Below, piece after piece: positions 45,290 through 54,431 of a DNA stretch of 64,000 bases (within the stretch, counting starts at the first letter, position 1; the number at the start of each line of letters is the position of its first letter). The notes below the pieces were generated by a model. It saw nothing but the letters and a program-made list of their open reading frames with translations, searched no databases and had not been told where the DNA came from. A program made the translations under genes and the position numbers. The DNA comes from Burkholderia vietnamiensis LMG 10929 (lineage in GTDB: Bacteria; Pseudomonadota; Gammaproteobacteria; Burkholderiales; Burkholderiaceae), in contig NZ_CP009631.1 of the NCBI RefSeq assembly GCF_000959445.1, positions 2,418,001-2,482,000 on the forward strand, given 5' to 3'.

Positions 45290-47029
45290 ATGACAGCCGC
45301 CCACGAGCCCTCTTCCCCGCCGTCCCTCGACGCCTCCCCCGGCCGCCCCGCCGCGCGCCTGATCCTCGCGCTGCTGCGCGAAAGCCGCGCCTCGCTCGCG
45401 CTCGCGCTCGCCGCCTGCGTGCTCAACGGCGTCGCGAGCGTGCTGCTCGTCGCGACGTTGAACCGCGCGCTCGCGCAGCCGGGCGCGGCCGATGCGGCGC
45501 TCGCGTGGCGCTTCGCGCTGTGCGCGGTGATCGCGCTCGTCACGCGGATCGTGTCGGGCACGCTGTTCGCCCGGCTGTCGCAGGACACGATGGCGCGGCT
45601 GCGCGTGCATCTCGCGCGGCGCGTCGGCGCGGCCGAGCTGCGCGACATCGAGCGGATCGGCGCGGCGCCCGTGCAGTCGGTACTCACCGACGACGCGACC
45701 AACGTGTCGATGCTGTTCTTCGCGTTGCCGAACCTGGTGATGCACGGCTCGATCGTGTTCGGCTGCCTCGGCTATCTGGCGTGGCTGTCGTGGCCCGTGT
45801 GCGTGCTCGCGCTCGCCGCGATCGTCGCCGGCTCGCTCGGCTATCACACCGGCGATCGCCGCGCGATCGCGTCGCTCGAGGCGGCCGGCCGCGCGCAGGA
45901 CCGGCTGTTCGGCCATCTCGGCTCGCTGTTCTCCGGCGCGAAGGAGCTGAAGCTGCACGATGCGCGCGCGCGCCAGTTCGTCGACGGCCAGCTCGGCACG
46001 GCGATCGGCGAGGTGCGCGACCATCGCCGTCGCGCGTTCAGCGCGTATGCGGTCGGCGTCGGCTGGATCATCTTCCTGTTCTACGTGTTCCTCGGCGCCG
46101 CCGCGTTCTGGCCGCAACTCGGCGTGCACGCCGACGCGTCCACGGCCGCCGGCTACGTCGTCGTGTTCCTGTTCATGCTGGTGCCGCTCGACGGGCTGTT
46201 GAACAACCTGCCGACCGTCAATGCCGCGCGCGTGTCGCTCGCGCGCATCGAAGCCGTGATGGCCGAATTCGGCGCGCTGCGCACGGTGCCGCCCGCCAGC
46301 GACGCGCCCGACGTGCCGCCGGCCGGCGCCGTCACGCTGCGCGGCGTCACGCACGCGTATTTCCACGAACGCGACGAGCGGATGTTCCGGATCGGCCCGA
46401 TCGACCTGACGATCCGGCCCGGCGAGCTGGTGTTCATCGTCGGCGGCAACGGCAGCGGCAAGACCACGCTCGCGAAGGTGCTGACCGGCCTCTACGAACC
46501 CGAGGAAGGCACGATCGAGGTCGACGGCCGGCCGATCGGCTGGCGCGAGCGCGCCGCGTACCGGCAGCGCTTCAGCGCGGTGTTCAACGACTTCCATCTG
46601 TTCGACGCGCTGCTCGGCATCGTGGATCCGGACGACCCGGCGCGCGCGCAGGCCGATGCGCGCGCGAACGCGCTGATCGCGAAGCTCGCGCTCGATCACA
46701 AGGTGAAGGTCGTCGACGGCGCGTTCTCGAATCGCGCGCTGTCGACCGGGCAGCGCAAGCGGCTCGCGCTCGTCGTCGCGTATCTGGAGGACCGGCCGTT
46801 CTACCTGTTCGACGAATGGGCGGCCGACCAGGATCCGTCGTTCAAGGCCGTGTTCTACGAGCAATTGCTGCCCGAGCTGCGCGCGCGCGGCAAGGCCGTG
46901 ATCGTCATCACGCACGACGACCGCTATTTCGATCTCGCCGACCGGCTGCTGAAGCTCGACAACGGGCAGATCGTCAGCGATACGGCGCCCGCGCGGGCGC
47001 GTGACGGGGAGAACGCGCTGAGTGCGTGA
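45290..47029 (+). CDS. orbE: Cyclic-peptide-type ABC exporter OrbE (PvdE-like)
   Basis: 579 aa fused membrane-ATPase half transporter. Six membrane helices fill about residues 20-290. The ATPase domain has Walker A GGNGSGKTT, signature ALSTGQRKRLALV and Walker B YLFDEWAADQDP. The family exports siderophores or their precursors from the cytoplasm; PvdE is the pyoverdine counterpart. It is the only plus-strand gene of the cluster, reading away from orbI from its own OrbS-type promoter. The ATG at 45290 is used; a TTG two codons earlier is possible. No good ribosome binding site is seen. Confidence 0.92.
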   Translation: MTAAHEPSSPPSLDASPGRPAARLILALLRESRASLALALAACVLNGVASVLLVATLNRALAQPGAADAALAWRFALCAVIALVTRIVSGTLFARLSQDTMARLRVHLARRVGAAELRDIERIGAAPVQSVLTDDATNVSMLFFALPNLVMHGSIVFGCLGYLAWLSWPVCVLALAAIVAGSLGYHTGDRRAIASLEAAGRAQDRLFGHLGSLFSGAKELKLHDARARQFVDGQLGTAIGEVRDHRRRAFSAYAVGVGWIIFLFYVFLGAAAFWPQLGVHADASTAAGYVVVFLFMLVPLDGLLNNLPTVNAARVSLARIEAVMAEFGALRTVPPASDAPDVPPAGAVTLRGVTHAYFHERDERMFRIGPIDLTIRPGELVFIVGGNGSGKTTLAKVLTGLYEPEEGTIEVDGRPIGWRERAAYRQRFSAVFNDFHLFDALLGIVDPDDPARAQADARANALIAKLALDHKVKVVDGAFSNRALSTGQRKRLALVVAYLEDRPFYLFDEWAADQDPSFKAVFYEQLLPELRARGKAVIVITHDDRYFDLADRLLKLDNGQIVSDTAPARARDGENALSA

Positions 47030-47414
47030 TCGTCGGGGCACGCCGGCGTGCATCGCCGTGTTGGTCGCGGCGGCGGTCTCGATGATCGGTGGCAGGCGCG
47101 CAGCGATTGCGGCGATGGGCTTGCCTGTGCAGCGCGATCGCGGCGGCCGGCTGCTGGTGGCCGGATGCGCGTCGCGCTTGCTGTGTACTGGCGTTGGGCT
47201 CGATTCGCTGTTGGGCGCATGCGTTGCGCGGAGACGTTGCGCAGGCTATGCCGTGCATGACGGAAGGCACTCTCCCCGACACGCGAAACGTGCGGCCCGA
47301 TTACCGCCCCACTCACGTGATCGCGCCGGGACCAGCGTCCAACGAACCCTCGCACACCATGCCCCTCCTCAACCGCGCTACCCCGCTGTCCGACGTGAAT
47401 TCCCGCCGCACGCG
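47030..47414 (+). other. Gap between the convergent ends of orbE and orbB
   Basis: About 385 bases with no recognised gene. Just after the orbE stop is a perfect 14-bp palindrome GCACGCCGGCGTGC (47038-47051), perhaps part of transcript ending, but without a T-run. Nothing else stands out. Confidence 0.5.
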
Positions 47415-48452
47415 TCAGCGCACGGCCGGCAGTTTCAGCATCGTGTCGGTCATCACGTCGGCGAGCTTGAGCGCCGACATCGGGCCGCCGAAGCCCCATA
47501 TGTTGCGTTCGACGAGCGCGATCCGGTGCTCGCGCAGCGCGGGCACGAACCGCCACACCGGCGAATCGAGCTTCGCCGCAAGCGGCACGTCCGGCCCGCT
47601 CGCGGTGACGAACAGCACGGCGAGATCGCGTTGTTTCAGCAGATCGGCGGACGTCACGTACAGCGTGCCCTCGCGCGTCGGCGTGTTCGGCCACGGCGCA
47701 AGCCCCATCGCGCGCGCGAGGCCCGCCGACGTGCTGTTGCCCGTATAGGCCCAGTAACGGTCCGGCAGCCCGAGATCCTGCAGCAGCGCGATGCGCTCGC
47801 CACCGCGTCCCGCCGCGGCAACCCGCGCCGCGTTGCGGGCGATGCCCGCGTCGAGCTGCGCTGCGACCGCTTGCGCGCGCGCGCCGCGGCCCGTGACCGC
47901 GCCGATCGTGCGGAAGATCTCGCGCATCCAGTCGAGTTGCGTGATCGGTAAACTGCGTGGCACGCCACGCTCCGACACGTTCGGGCTGAACTGGAACAGG
48001 ATCGTCGGCGCGATCCGGTCGAGCGCGTCGAAGATCGGCGCATGCCGAAAGCCGACGCCGAGGATCAGATCGGGCTGCACGGCGGCGATCGCTTCGAGCC
48101 CGGGCTCCTGCCGCGAGCCGACGTCGGTCACGTGGGCGAGCCGGTCGCTGGCGTAGCCGAGCCAGCCCGGATAGAACGCCGTATCGGCCATGCCGACCGG
48201 CACGATGTCCAGCGCGATCGCGCTTTCCGCGAACATGAAGTCGAGCGCGACCACGCGCTGCGCGCGCAGCGGCATCGTCGCGCTCGCCTGCGACACGACC
48301 GGGTTGCCGGCGAGCGAGCGGCCGGCCTGCAAGGCCGTGGCCGTAGCCATACCCGCGCCACGCCCGGCCGCGCGTGCATCGCGCGGCGCCGCGCACGCGG
48401 CGGCGGCGAGCGCAGCCAGCATCCCGAGCGAACGACGGCGGCCGGCGTGCAT
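47415..48452 (-). CDS. orbB: Periplasmic ferric ornibactin binding protein OrbB
   Basis: 345 aa. FecB/FhuD-type substrate-binding protein: [19 protein letters not shown] near the start of the mature protein, then [20 protein letters not shown] and [23 protein letters not shown]. The N-terminus has [15 protein letters not shown] followed by a possible lipobox cysteine, so it is exported by Sec or Tat; which is unclear. The ATG overlaps the orbF stop by one base (TGATG). Last gene of the orbH operon. It hands the ferric siderophore to the OrbCD importer. Confidence 0.9.
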   Translation of the reverse strand: MHAGRRRSLGMLAALAAAACAAPRDARAAGRGAGMATATALQAGRSLAGNPVVSQASATMPLRAQRVVALDFMFAESAIALDIVPVGMADTAFYPGWLGYASDRLAHVTDVGSRQEPGLEAIAAVQPDLILGVGFRHAPIFDALDRIAPTILFQFSPNVSERGVPRSLPITQLDWMREIFRTIGAVTGRGARAQAVAAQLDAGIARNAARVAAAGRGGERIALLQDLGLPDRYWAYTGNSTSAGLARAMGLAPWPNTPTREGTLYVTSADLLKQRDLAVLFVTASGPDVPLAAKLDSPVWRFVPALREHRIALVERNIWGFGGPMSALKLADVMTDTMLKLPAVR

Positions 48453-49261
48453 CAGCGGCTCAGGTCCTGCTCGGCCAGCGCCGCATCGTCCATCGTCAAG
48501 AGCAGCGGGCAGCTTGCACACAGTCGGGTCTCTCCAGGAATTTCATAGCGCAGACAGCACACGCGGCGCGCGCGAAACGGCGTCGGCAGCAGCGCCGAGC
48601 GCGGCACGGCGTCGCGCACGGGCATGCGCAGCGGATTCGGTTCGCCGCCCACGCACGACGCGCCGAACAGCCAGCACGCATCGCGCACGGGATCGGCGAC
48701 GCACGGCAGCGTCCGGTACATGCCGAACAGATGATCGAGCAGGTTGCCCGCGTTGCTCCACAGCACGCGCGGCGTGACGCGCCCGATCTCGGCGAGCAGC
48801 TCGATCACCGCATGCAGATGCGCGCGCAGCCCGGCGTAACGCGGCGCGGGCGCGTCGCACGGCGCGCCGAGCGCATCGGGCGCGAAGTACAGCGCGCCCG
48901 GCATCCCGTCGTCGAGCGCGACGAAGGTGCGGCGCGGCGCCATGTCGAGCGGCCGGCCGAGCGTCAGCGCGGCGACCACGGCCGCGGGCGCCGCGCGCCC
49001 GAAGTAGTACTTGCTCCATTGCGAGATCAGCGCACGCGCATGCCGCGCGGGGTCGCCGCCGTAGTGACGGACCATCGCGTCGAGCAGCGCGTCGCGATGA
49101 TCGGCCAGCGCCTCGACCGGCACGACGACCCGGCCCGGTGCGTGCGTCTCGTGCGGGCGGCCGAGCCACACGACGTCGAGATGCGCGCCGAGCGCTTCGG
49201 GCGCGAACGCGGAAAACCGCGTGGCGCCGGTGTCGGCGGTGCAGCCGGGCGCCGCCGTCAT
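48452..49261 (-). CDS. orbF: Ferric-siderophore reductase OrbF (FhuF family)
   Basis: 269 aa. FhuF-like [2Fe-2S] protein that reduces siderophore-bound iron in the cytoplasm. The C-terminus has the unusual cluster motif CC-x10-C-x2-C, seen as [29 protein letters not shown] and [15 protein letters not shown] are other family blocks. The ATG overlaps the orbD stop (ATGA). Confidence 0.9.
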   Translation of the reverse strand: MTAAPGCTADTGATRFSAFAPEALGAHLDVVWLGRPHETHAPGRVVVPVEALADHRDALLDAMVRHYGGDPARHARALISQWSKYYFGRAAPAAVVAALTLGRPLDMAPRRTFVALDDGMPGALYFAPDALGAPCDAPAPRYAGLRAHLHAVIELLAEIGRVTPRVLWSNAGNLLDHLFGMYRTLPCVADPVRDACWLFGASCVGGEPNPLRMPVRDAVPRSALLPTPFRARRVCCLRYEIPGETRLCASCPLLLTMDDAALAEQDLSR

Positions 49262-51369
49262 CGCGCCGCGCGCCGCGCGCGGCGCCCCTCGACGATCAGC
49301 AGCCCGAGCAGATACGGCGCGCCGATCAGGGCGGTCAGCACGCCGGCCGGCACTTCGCGCGGCGCGACGAGCGTGCGCGCCGCGAGATCGGCCGCGCCGA
49401 GCAGCACGGCGCCGCAGGCGGCCGCGACGTACAGCCGCGTGCGATGCCGGCGCGCGCCGAGCATCGTCGCGACGTGCGGCGCCATCAGGCCGACGAAGCC
49501 GACCGGCCCCACCGCCGCGACGGCCGCGCACGCGGCGAGCGTCGCGATGGTCAGCGCGAGCGGGCGCAGCGCGGCGACCGGCAGGCCGAGCGCGGCCGCC
49601 TGATCGTCGCCGAGCGCGAGCATGTCGAGCGGCCGCGCGAGCCACGCGAACACCGGCACCGCGAGCGCACACCACGGCAGCAGCATCGCGACCTCGCCCC
49701 AGCTGCGGCCGTAGGTGCCGCCGACCAGCCACACGACGAAGCGCGCGGGCTGCACGCTTTCCTGCGTGATCAGCCACTGCGCGAGCGTGGTCCACAGTGC
49801 GCCGATCGCGATGCCGGTCAGCGCGACCGCGAGCGGTGCATAGCGATGCCGATGATTCAGCGCGAGCGTGATCGCGAGCGACAGCGCCCCGCCCGTCAAC
49901 GCCGCCGCGGCGAGCGTCAGCTGCCCGGCGAGCGGCCACGTCGACAACGCGAACAGCGTGACGAGCCCCGCGCCCTGCGTGACGCCGAGCACTTCGGGGC
50001 CGGCGAGCGGATTGCGCACGACGCTCTGCATCGCGACGCCGCTCGCGGCCAGCAGCGCGCCCGCGAACAGCGCGCACAGCAGGCGCGGCATGCGCAGGTC
50101 GATCAGCATGCGCGCGACCGGATCGTGGCCCGCGAACGCGGCCCACCAGCGCGCGGGCGTCACCCATTCGGGGCCGGCCGACACGCCGGCGAACACGATC
50201 GCCACGACGACTGCGGCGGCGGCCGCGAACAGCGCGCCGCGCAGCGGCCAGCCGAGCCGCTCGAGCCGTTCCAGCCGGCCGACCAGCCGCGTCGCGCCGC
50301 TGCCGGCCGCGCGCTCGGGCTGCGCATGCAGCACGCCCGACCACGCGGCGCCGCGCCGGATCATCGCGAGCATCAGCGGCGTGCCGACCAGCGCGATCGC
50401 GACGCCAGTCGACAAGGTCGCGTCGAGGCCCGCGGCGAGCACCGCGCTGTCGGTGGCGAGCACCAGCGCGCCGCCGGCCAGCGCCGACAGCGGCACGAGC
50501 ACGCCGAGCCGTGCCGCGCGCGCGCCGCGCACCTGACGCAGCAGGTTCGGCGCGACGAGCCCGACGTACGACAGCGGGCCGGCGATGCTGACGGCCACGC
50601 TCGTGAACGCGACGGCGACGACCGTCGCGGCGAGCCGCGTCGCGTCGACGCGCACGCCGGCCGCGGCCGCCGCGTCGTCGCCGAGCGCGAGCGGGTTCAG
50701 CGGCCGGATCACGAACGGCAGTGCGACGAGCGGCGCGACGAGCCAGCGAACGGCCAACGCGAGGCCGCTCGCGCCCGGCTGATACAGGCTGCCGTTCGCC
50801 CACAGCGCGGCGCCGGCGATGTTCTGCTCGAAGAATGCGAGCACGAGCGTCGACAGCGCGGCGAACAGCAGCATGCAGACGCTGCCCGCGAGCACCAGCC
50901 GCAGCGGCGTCGCGCGCCAGCCGCCGGCCGCGGCGATCGCGCACGCGGCGGCGAGCAGCCCGCACGCGAACAGCAGCGGCACCGACGCGACGCCGGCCAG
51001 CGCCGGCACCAGCATCGCGGCGAGCAGGCCGAGCTGTGCGCCGCCCGTCACGCCGAGCAGATCGGGCGACGCGAGCGGATTGCGCGTGAGCGACTGGAAC
51101 AGCGCGCCGGCGATGCCGAGGCTGCCGCCCGCGACGACGGCCGCCGCGACGCGCGGCAGGTTCAGCTCGAACAGGAACACGTGCGCGAGCAACGCGTCGT
51201 CGCTGCCGGGCGCCGCGCTCCACCATGCGCGCAGGTCGGGCGCGACGCGCAGCACCGCGAGCGCGCCGATCAGCGCGAGCAGCGCAAGCGCGAGCGCCGC
51301 GGCGCGGCCGCCGGACGCCGCGTCAGGCGCGCACGCACCGCGCCGCTTGCGTATCGCCAGCGTGGTCAT
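49258..51369 (-). CDS. orbD: Double-length FecCD/FhuB-type siderophore permease OrbD
   Basis: 703 aa with about twenty membrane helices. Two BtuC/FecCD permease halves are fused in one chain, as in FhuB. The first half has LPRVAAAVVAGGSLGIAGAL and NPLASPDLLGVTGG; the second repeats the pattern with MPRLLCALFAGALLAASGVA and NPLAGPEVLGVTQG. Imports the iron complex across the inner membrane with OrbC and OrbB. Overlaps orbC and orbF by ATGA junctions, so the stretch is one coupled operon. Confidence 0.93.
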   Translation of the reverse strand: MTTLAIRKRRGACAPDAASGGRAAALALALLALIGALAVLRVAPDLRAWWSAAPGSDDALLAHVFLFELNLPRVAAAVVAGGSLGIAGALFQSLTRNPLASPDLLGVTGGAQLGLLAAMLVPALAGVASVPLLFACGLLAAACAIAAAGGWRATPLRLVLAGSVCMLLFAALSTLVLAFFEQNIAGAALWANGSLYQPGASGLALAVRWLVAPLVALPFVIRPLNPLALGDDAAAAAGVRVDATRLAATVVAVAFTSVAVSIAGPLSYVGLVAPNLLRQVRGARAARLGVLVPLSALAGGALVLATDSAVLAAGLDATLSTGVAIALVGTPLMLAMIRRGAAWSGVLHAQPERAAGSGATRLVGRLERLERLGWPLRGALFAAAAAVVVAIVFAGVSAGPEWVTPARWWAAFAGHDPVARMLIDLRMPRLLCALFAGALLAASGVAMQSVVRNPLAGPEVLGVTQGAGLVTLFALSTWPLAGQLTLAAAALTGGALSLAITLALNHRHRYAPLAVALTGIAIGALWTTLAQWLITQESVQPARFVVWLVGGTYGRSWGEVAMLLPWCALAVPVFAWLARPLDMLALGDDQAAALGLPVAALRPLALTIATLAACAAVAAVGPVGFVGLMAPHVATMLGARRHRTRLYVAAACGAVLLGAADLAARTLVAPREVPAGVLTALIGAPYLLGLLIVEGRRARRAAR

Positions 51370-52217
51370 GCGGCGAGGTCCGGATCGGCCGCGCGATCGA
51401 ACGCGTGCGTCGCGCCGGAGACCGAAGGCCCGTACGCCGGCACGCACATCGGCGCGCCGGTTTGCGGATGCGCGAGCTTCAGCATGTCGACGCCGAATGC
51501 CGCGCGCAGCCGCTCGGGCTCCAGCATCGCATCCGGCGAGCCGTGCGCGACGACGCGGCCGGCGCGCATCAGCACGATGTCGTCGCTGTACGCGGCCGCC
51601 TGGTTCAGGTCGTGCAGCACCCAGACGATCGTCAGCCCGCGCGCGCGGTTCAGCGCGCGCAGCGCGTCGAGGATGTCGAGCTGGTGATGGATGTCGAGAT
51701 AGGTCGTCGGCTCGTCGAGCAGCACGATCGGCGCCTGTTGCGCGAGCGCCATCGCGATCCACGCACGCTGCCGCTCGCCGCCCGACAACGCGCCGACGTC
51801 GCGCCCGGCGTCGCCCGCGAGGCCGCTCGTGTCGAGCGCCTCGTCGATCGCCGCGTGATCGGCGCGCGACAGGCCGCGCAGGAAGCCGCCGTACGCATAG
51901 CGTCCGTACGCGACCAGCTCGCGCACCGTCAGCCCCGACGGGATCTGGTTGAACTGCGCGAGCATCGTCAGCTCGCGCGCGAGCGCGCGGCGGCGAAACG
52001 ACGCGAGCGGCCTGCCGTTCACGTCGACGTGGCCCGCACGCGCGGGCTGCAGGCCCGCGAGCGTGCGCAGCAGCGTGCTCTTGCCGCAGCCGTTCGGGCC
52101 GCACAGCGCGGTCACGCGGCCGGCCGCGATCGACAGGTCGAGCCCGTCGATCACGACCTGGTCGCGATAGCCCACCGTCAGTCCGCGCGCGGCGAGCGCG
52201 GCGGCACTACGCGTCAT
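51366..52217 (-). CDS. orbC: Ferric ornibactin importer ATPase OrbC
   Basis: 283 aa ABC ATPase of the FecE/FhuC type. Walker A GPNGCGKST, signature LSGGERQRAWIAMAL, Walker B IVLLDEPTTYLD and the switch histidine in WVLHDLNQA. The start used overlaps the end of orbG by 11 bases and its stop overlaps the orbD ATG. Confidence 0.94.
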   Translation of the reverse strand: MTRSAAALAARGLTVGYRDQVVIDGLDLSIAAGRVTALCGPNGCGKSTLLRTLAGLQPARAGHVDVNGRPLASFRRRALARELTMLAQFNQIPSGLTVRELVAYGRYAYGGFLRGLSRADHAAIDEALDTSGLAGDAGRDVGALSGGERQRAWIAMALAQQAPIVLLDEPTTYLDIHHQLDILDALRALNRARGLTIVWVLHDLNQAAAYSDDIVLMRAGRVVAHGSPDAMLEPERLRAAFGVDMLKLAHPQTGAPMCVPAYGPSVSGATHAFDRAADPDLAA

Positions 52218-53226
52218 CGGTCCTCCGTGCGGCTGCCGGCGCGGCGCGGTAGCTCTGCGCCATCGCGACCACCACCTTGCGCGGCCCCTCGAACGGGTCG
52301 CGCGCATGCGCGCTCAGCATGTTGTCGAGCATCAGCACGTCGCCGGTGCGCCACGGGAACACGATGCGCTGGCGCTCGAGCACGCCGCGGATCTGCGCGA
52401 GCGCGTCGGCCTCGAGCGGCGCGCCGTCGCCGTAGTAGACGTTGCGCGGCACGTTGTCGAGGCCGACCGCATCGACGAGCGCGTCCTGCATGTCGTCGTC
52501 GAGCGCGGACAGGTGAAACAGGTTCGCCTGGTTGAACCACACGCGCTCGCCGGTGCGCGGATGGCGCGCGACGGCCTGGCAACGCTCGCGCGTGCGCAGC
52601 AGCAGTTCGCCGTCGTCGCCGGTGCGCCAGGCGCATTCGATCCCGCGCGCCGCGCACATGCGCTCGACCGTGGCCGGATCGTCGGTGCCGAACGACTGCT
52701 GCCACGGCAGGTCGAGCCCCTGGCCGAAGTTGCGCACGTACAGCAGCTCGCGCTGCTCGAAACGTGCGACCAGCGCCGGGTCGAGCGCGCGATACACGGC
52801 GCGGCTGTCGGCGATCGGCGTCGCACCGCCCTGCTGCGCCGCGAGCGCACAGTGAAACCAGATCCGCAACGGCCACTCGCGCGTGTACGACTGCTCGTTG
52901 TGCAGCGGGATCGCGCGGTGCGGCGGGTATTCGGTCGACGTGTACACCGCGCCTTCGACCTGGCTGCGCGGCGTCGACGCATATTCGTAACCGATCAGCG
53001 GATCGCCGAACGATGCCGCGAAGCGCTGGAACGCGTCGATCGACGGCACGCGAAAGCCCGTGAACAGCACACCGCCCGCCCGTTCGAGCGTGTCGGTCGC
53101 GATCGCATGCGCGAGCGGCGCGAGCGTGTCGATCGACATCCCGTCGGCGCTGCGCGGCGACACGACGGTGGGCAGTCCCGGCTCGATACGCAGATCGTCG
53201 AGCGTCGGCAACGAAAGCAGGGTCAT
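52207..53226 (-). CDS. orbG: Fe(II)/2-oxoglutarate-dependent aspartate beta-hydroxylase OrbG (TauD/SyrP-like)
   Basis: 339 aa. Non-haem iron oxygenase of the TauD superfamily, presumed to hydroxylate the aspartate of ornibactin while carrier-bound. The iron ligands fit HNE in IPLHNEQSY (about residue 107) and the distal His in LSAHARDPF (about residue 305), with GDVLMLDN between. GAGGA lies 6 bases upstream of the ATG. It lies 43 bases after the MbtH gene. Confidence 0.9.
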   Translation of the reverse strand: MTLLSLPTLDDLRIEPGLPTVVSPRSADGMSIDTLAPLAHAIATDTLERAGGVLFTGFRVPSIDAFQRFAASFGDPLIGYEYASTPRSQVEGAVYTSTEYPPHRAIPLHNEQSYTREWPLRIWFHCALAAQQGGATPIADSRAVYRALDPALVARFEQRELLYVRNFGQGLDLPWQQSFGTDDPATVERMCAARGIECAWRTGDDGELLLRTRERCQAVARHPRTGERVWFNQANLFHLSALDDDMQDALVDAVGLDNVPRNVYYGDGAPLEADALAQIRGVLERQRIVFPWRTGDVLMLDNMLSAHARDPFEGPRKVVVAMAQSYRAAPAAARRTDDA

Positions 53227-53269
53227 GCAACGTCCTCTTCAGGTAGCGCGCCGCCAGCGGCGCGGCGCG

Positions 53270-53512
53270 TCACGACGCGCGGGAAGCGGGCTCGCCGTCC
53301 ATCGCGCGGCGCAGGCTCGCCGGGCGCATGTCGGTCCACACGGCGTCGATGTGCGCGAGGCAGTCGGCCTTCGGGCCGCGCACGCCGACCTCGCGCCAGC
53401 CGGCCGGCACCGCCCGGAACGTCGGCCAGATCGAATACTGTTCTTCGTCGTTGATGACGACCGTGTAGACGAGGTCGTCGGTGTCCGCGGAAGGCGTCGT
53501 GGCTTGCGTCAT
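53270..53512 (-). CDS. orbH: MbtH-like NRPS helper OrbH
   Basis: 80 aa, the usual MbtH size. Binds NRPS adenylation domains and supports their folding or activity. The family pattern is present: [21 protein letters not shown] and the C-terminal tryptophan in [11 protein letters not shown]. First gene after the OrbS-type promoter at 53585-53611. Confidence 0.95.
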   Translation of the reverse strand: MTQATTPSADTDDLVYTVVINDEEQYSIWPTFRAVPAGWREVGVRGPKADCLAHIDAVWTDMRPASLRRAMDGEPASRAS

Positions 53513-53584
53513 GATCGAGAAAAACGGGAGACGGTTGAGGGATGCGAAGCGGCGGAATGTCGATTCAACCGCTCCTGTATTGAA

Positions 53585-53611
53585 GACGTTTGGCCGGCGC
53601 GATTTTTTACC
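53585..53611 (-). promoter_or_regulatory. OrbS-type promoter PorbH
   Basis: Minus strand GGTAAAAAAT (53611-53602) and CGTC (53588-53585), TAAA to CGTC spanning 25 bases, about 73 bases before orbH. Its upstream element is identical to that of PorbI. It overlaps the 3' end of orbS. Confidence 0.85.
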
Positions 53612-54272
53612 GGCGCCGCGCGCGGCCGCCGAGAAACACCGGGCATTCGACGCCGCGATGGCACGCATCGAGACATTCGGCGCAGTGCCGCTCGGCGTCG
53701 CGCACCATGAAGTGCACGAGCGTCTGCGACACGTTCAGCGCGCGCGCCGCGGTCTGCAGCGTCTCCTCGCGCAGCCGCACCATCTCGAACGCCGCGCGGC
53801 TGCGCGCGGGCAGATCGTCGAGCGCGGCGCACACGCGGCGCAGCGCGTCGCGCGTCATCAGCGCGGCCTCGGGCGTCGGCTCCGGCGACGGCACGTCGAA
53901 GCCGTCGTCCTCGTCCGTGTGATGGATGCTCTCGAAACTCTGCCGGCGCAGCGCGTCGATCGACGCATTGCGCACCATCCGCGTCACGTACGCGACCGGC
54001 TGGCGCACCGCGTCCTGGTTCGGAAACTCGACGAGCTTGACGAACACGTCGTGCACGACGTCCTCGGCGCGGCTCGCGCAGCCGACGAAGCCGCGCGCGA
54101 CGTTCACCAGCATCGCGCGATGCGCGACCAGCACGTCGAGCAGCGCGCCGTGCGCGTGCGGCGCGCCGCGGCCCGCGCGCACGGCCGCGCGCGGCGCAAG
54201 ATCGGGACAACTGCCGAGGAACGCATTCGCCGTTGCCGCCGCCGGCCGTTCGAGCACTTGCGCCATTGCCAT
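53607..54272 (-). CDS. orbS: ECF sigma factor OrbS
   Basis: 221 aa, FecI/PvdS-type extracytoplasmic-function sigma factor. Region 2 has [20 protein letters not shown] and [12 protein letters not shown]; region 4 has [29 protein letters not shown]. The C-terminal tail is cysteine-containing ([14 protein letters not shown]), a feature linked to OrbS. No anti-sigma gene follows. GGAG lies 7 bases before the ATG. It should direct the three 25-base OrbS promoters in the cluster. Confidence 0.93.
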   Translation of the reverse strand: MAMAQVLERPAAATANAFLGSCPDLAPRAAVRAGRGAPHAHGALLDVLVAHRAMLVNVARGFVGCASRAEDVVHDVFVKLVEFPNQDAVRQPVAYVTRMVRNASIDALRRQSFESIHHTDEDDGFDVPSPEPTPEAALMTRDALRRVCAALDDLPARSRAAFEMVRLREETLQTAARALNVSQTLVHFMVRDAERHCAECLDACHRGVECPVFLGGRARRR

Positions 54273-54302
54273 CGATCCGCTCCATCAGTTTCGAGATGGG
54301 GC

Positions 54303-54333
54303 AATTTAACGTAAACGCAAATCATTCTCAATC
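54303..54333 (-). promoter_or_regulatory. Iron-regulated orbS promoter: sigma-70 elements overlapped by a Fur-like box
   Basis: Minus strand -35 TTGAGA (54331-54326), 17-bp spacer, -10 TAAATT (54308-54303). The segment GAGAATGATTTGCGTTTA across the -35 and spacer fits the Fur hexamer pattern, so iron-loaded Fur should block polymerase here. Confidence 0.75.
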
Positions 54334-54391
54334 CGATTAACGGAAAGCCCTTCGATTTTGTCGGGATTTGTCTGATCAAAGTGCGGCGGGG

Positions 54392-54424
54392 GCCGGCCGG
54401 TGCTGCGTCGTGCCGCCGGCCGGC
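54392..54424 (-). terminator. Strong hairpin after the RND operon
   Basis: Perfect 9-bp arms GCCGGCCGG (54392-54400) and CCGGCCGGC (54416-54424) just past the end of the outer-membrane factor gene. Only a weak T-run follows on the minus strand, so termination is plausible, not certain. Confidence 0.4.
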
Positions 54425-54431
54425 GGGCGGA

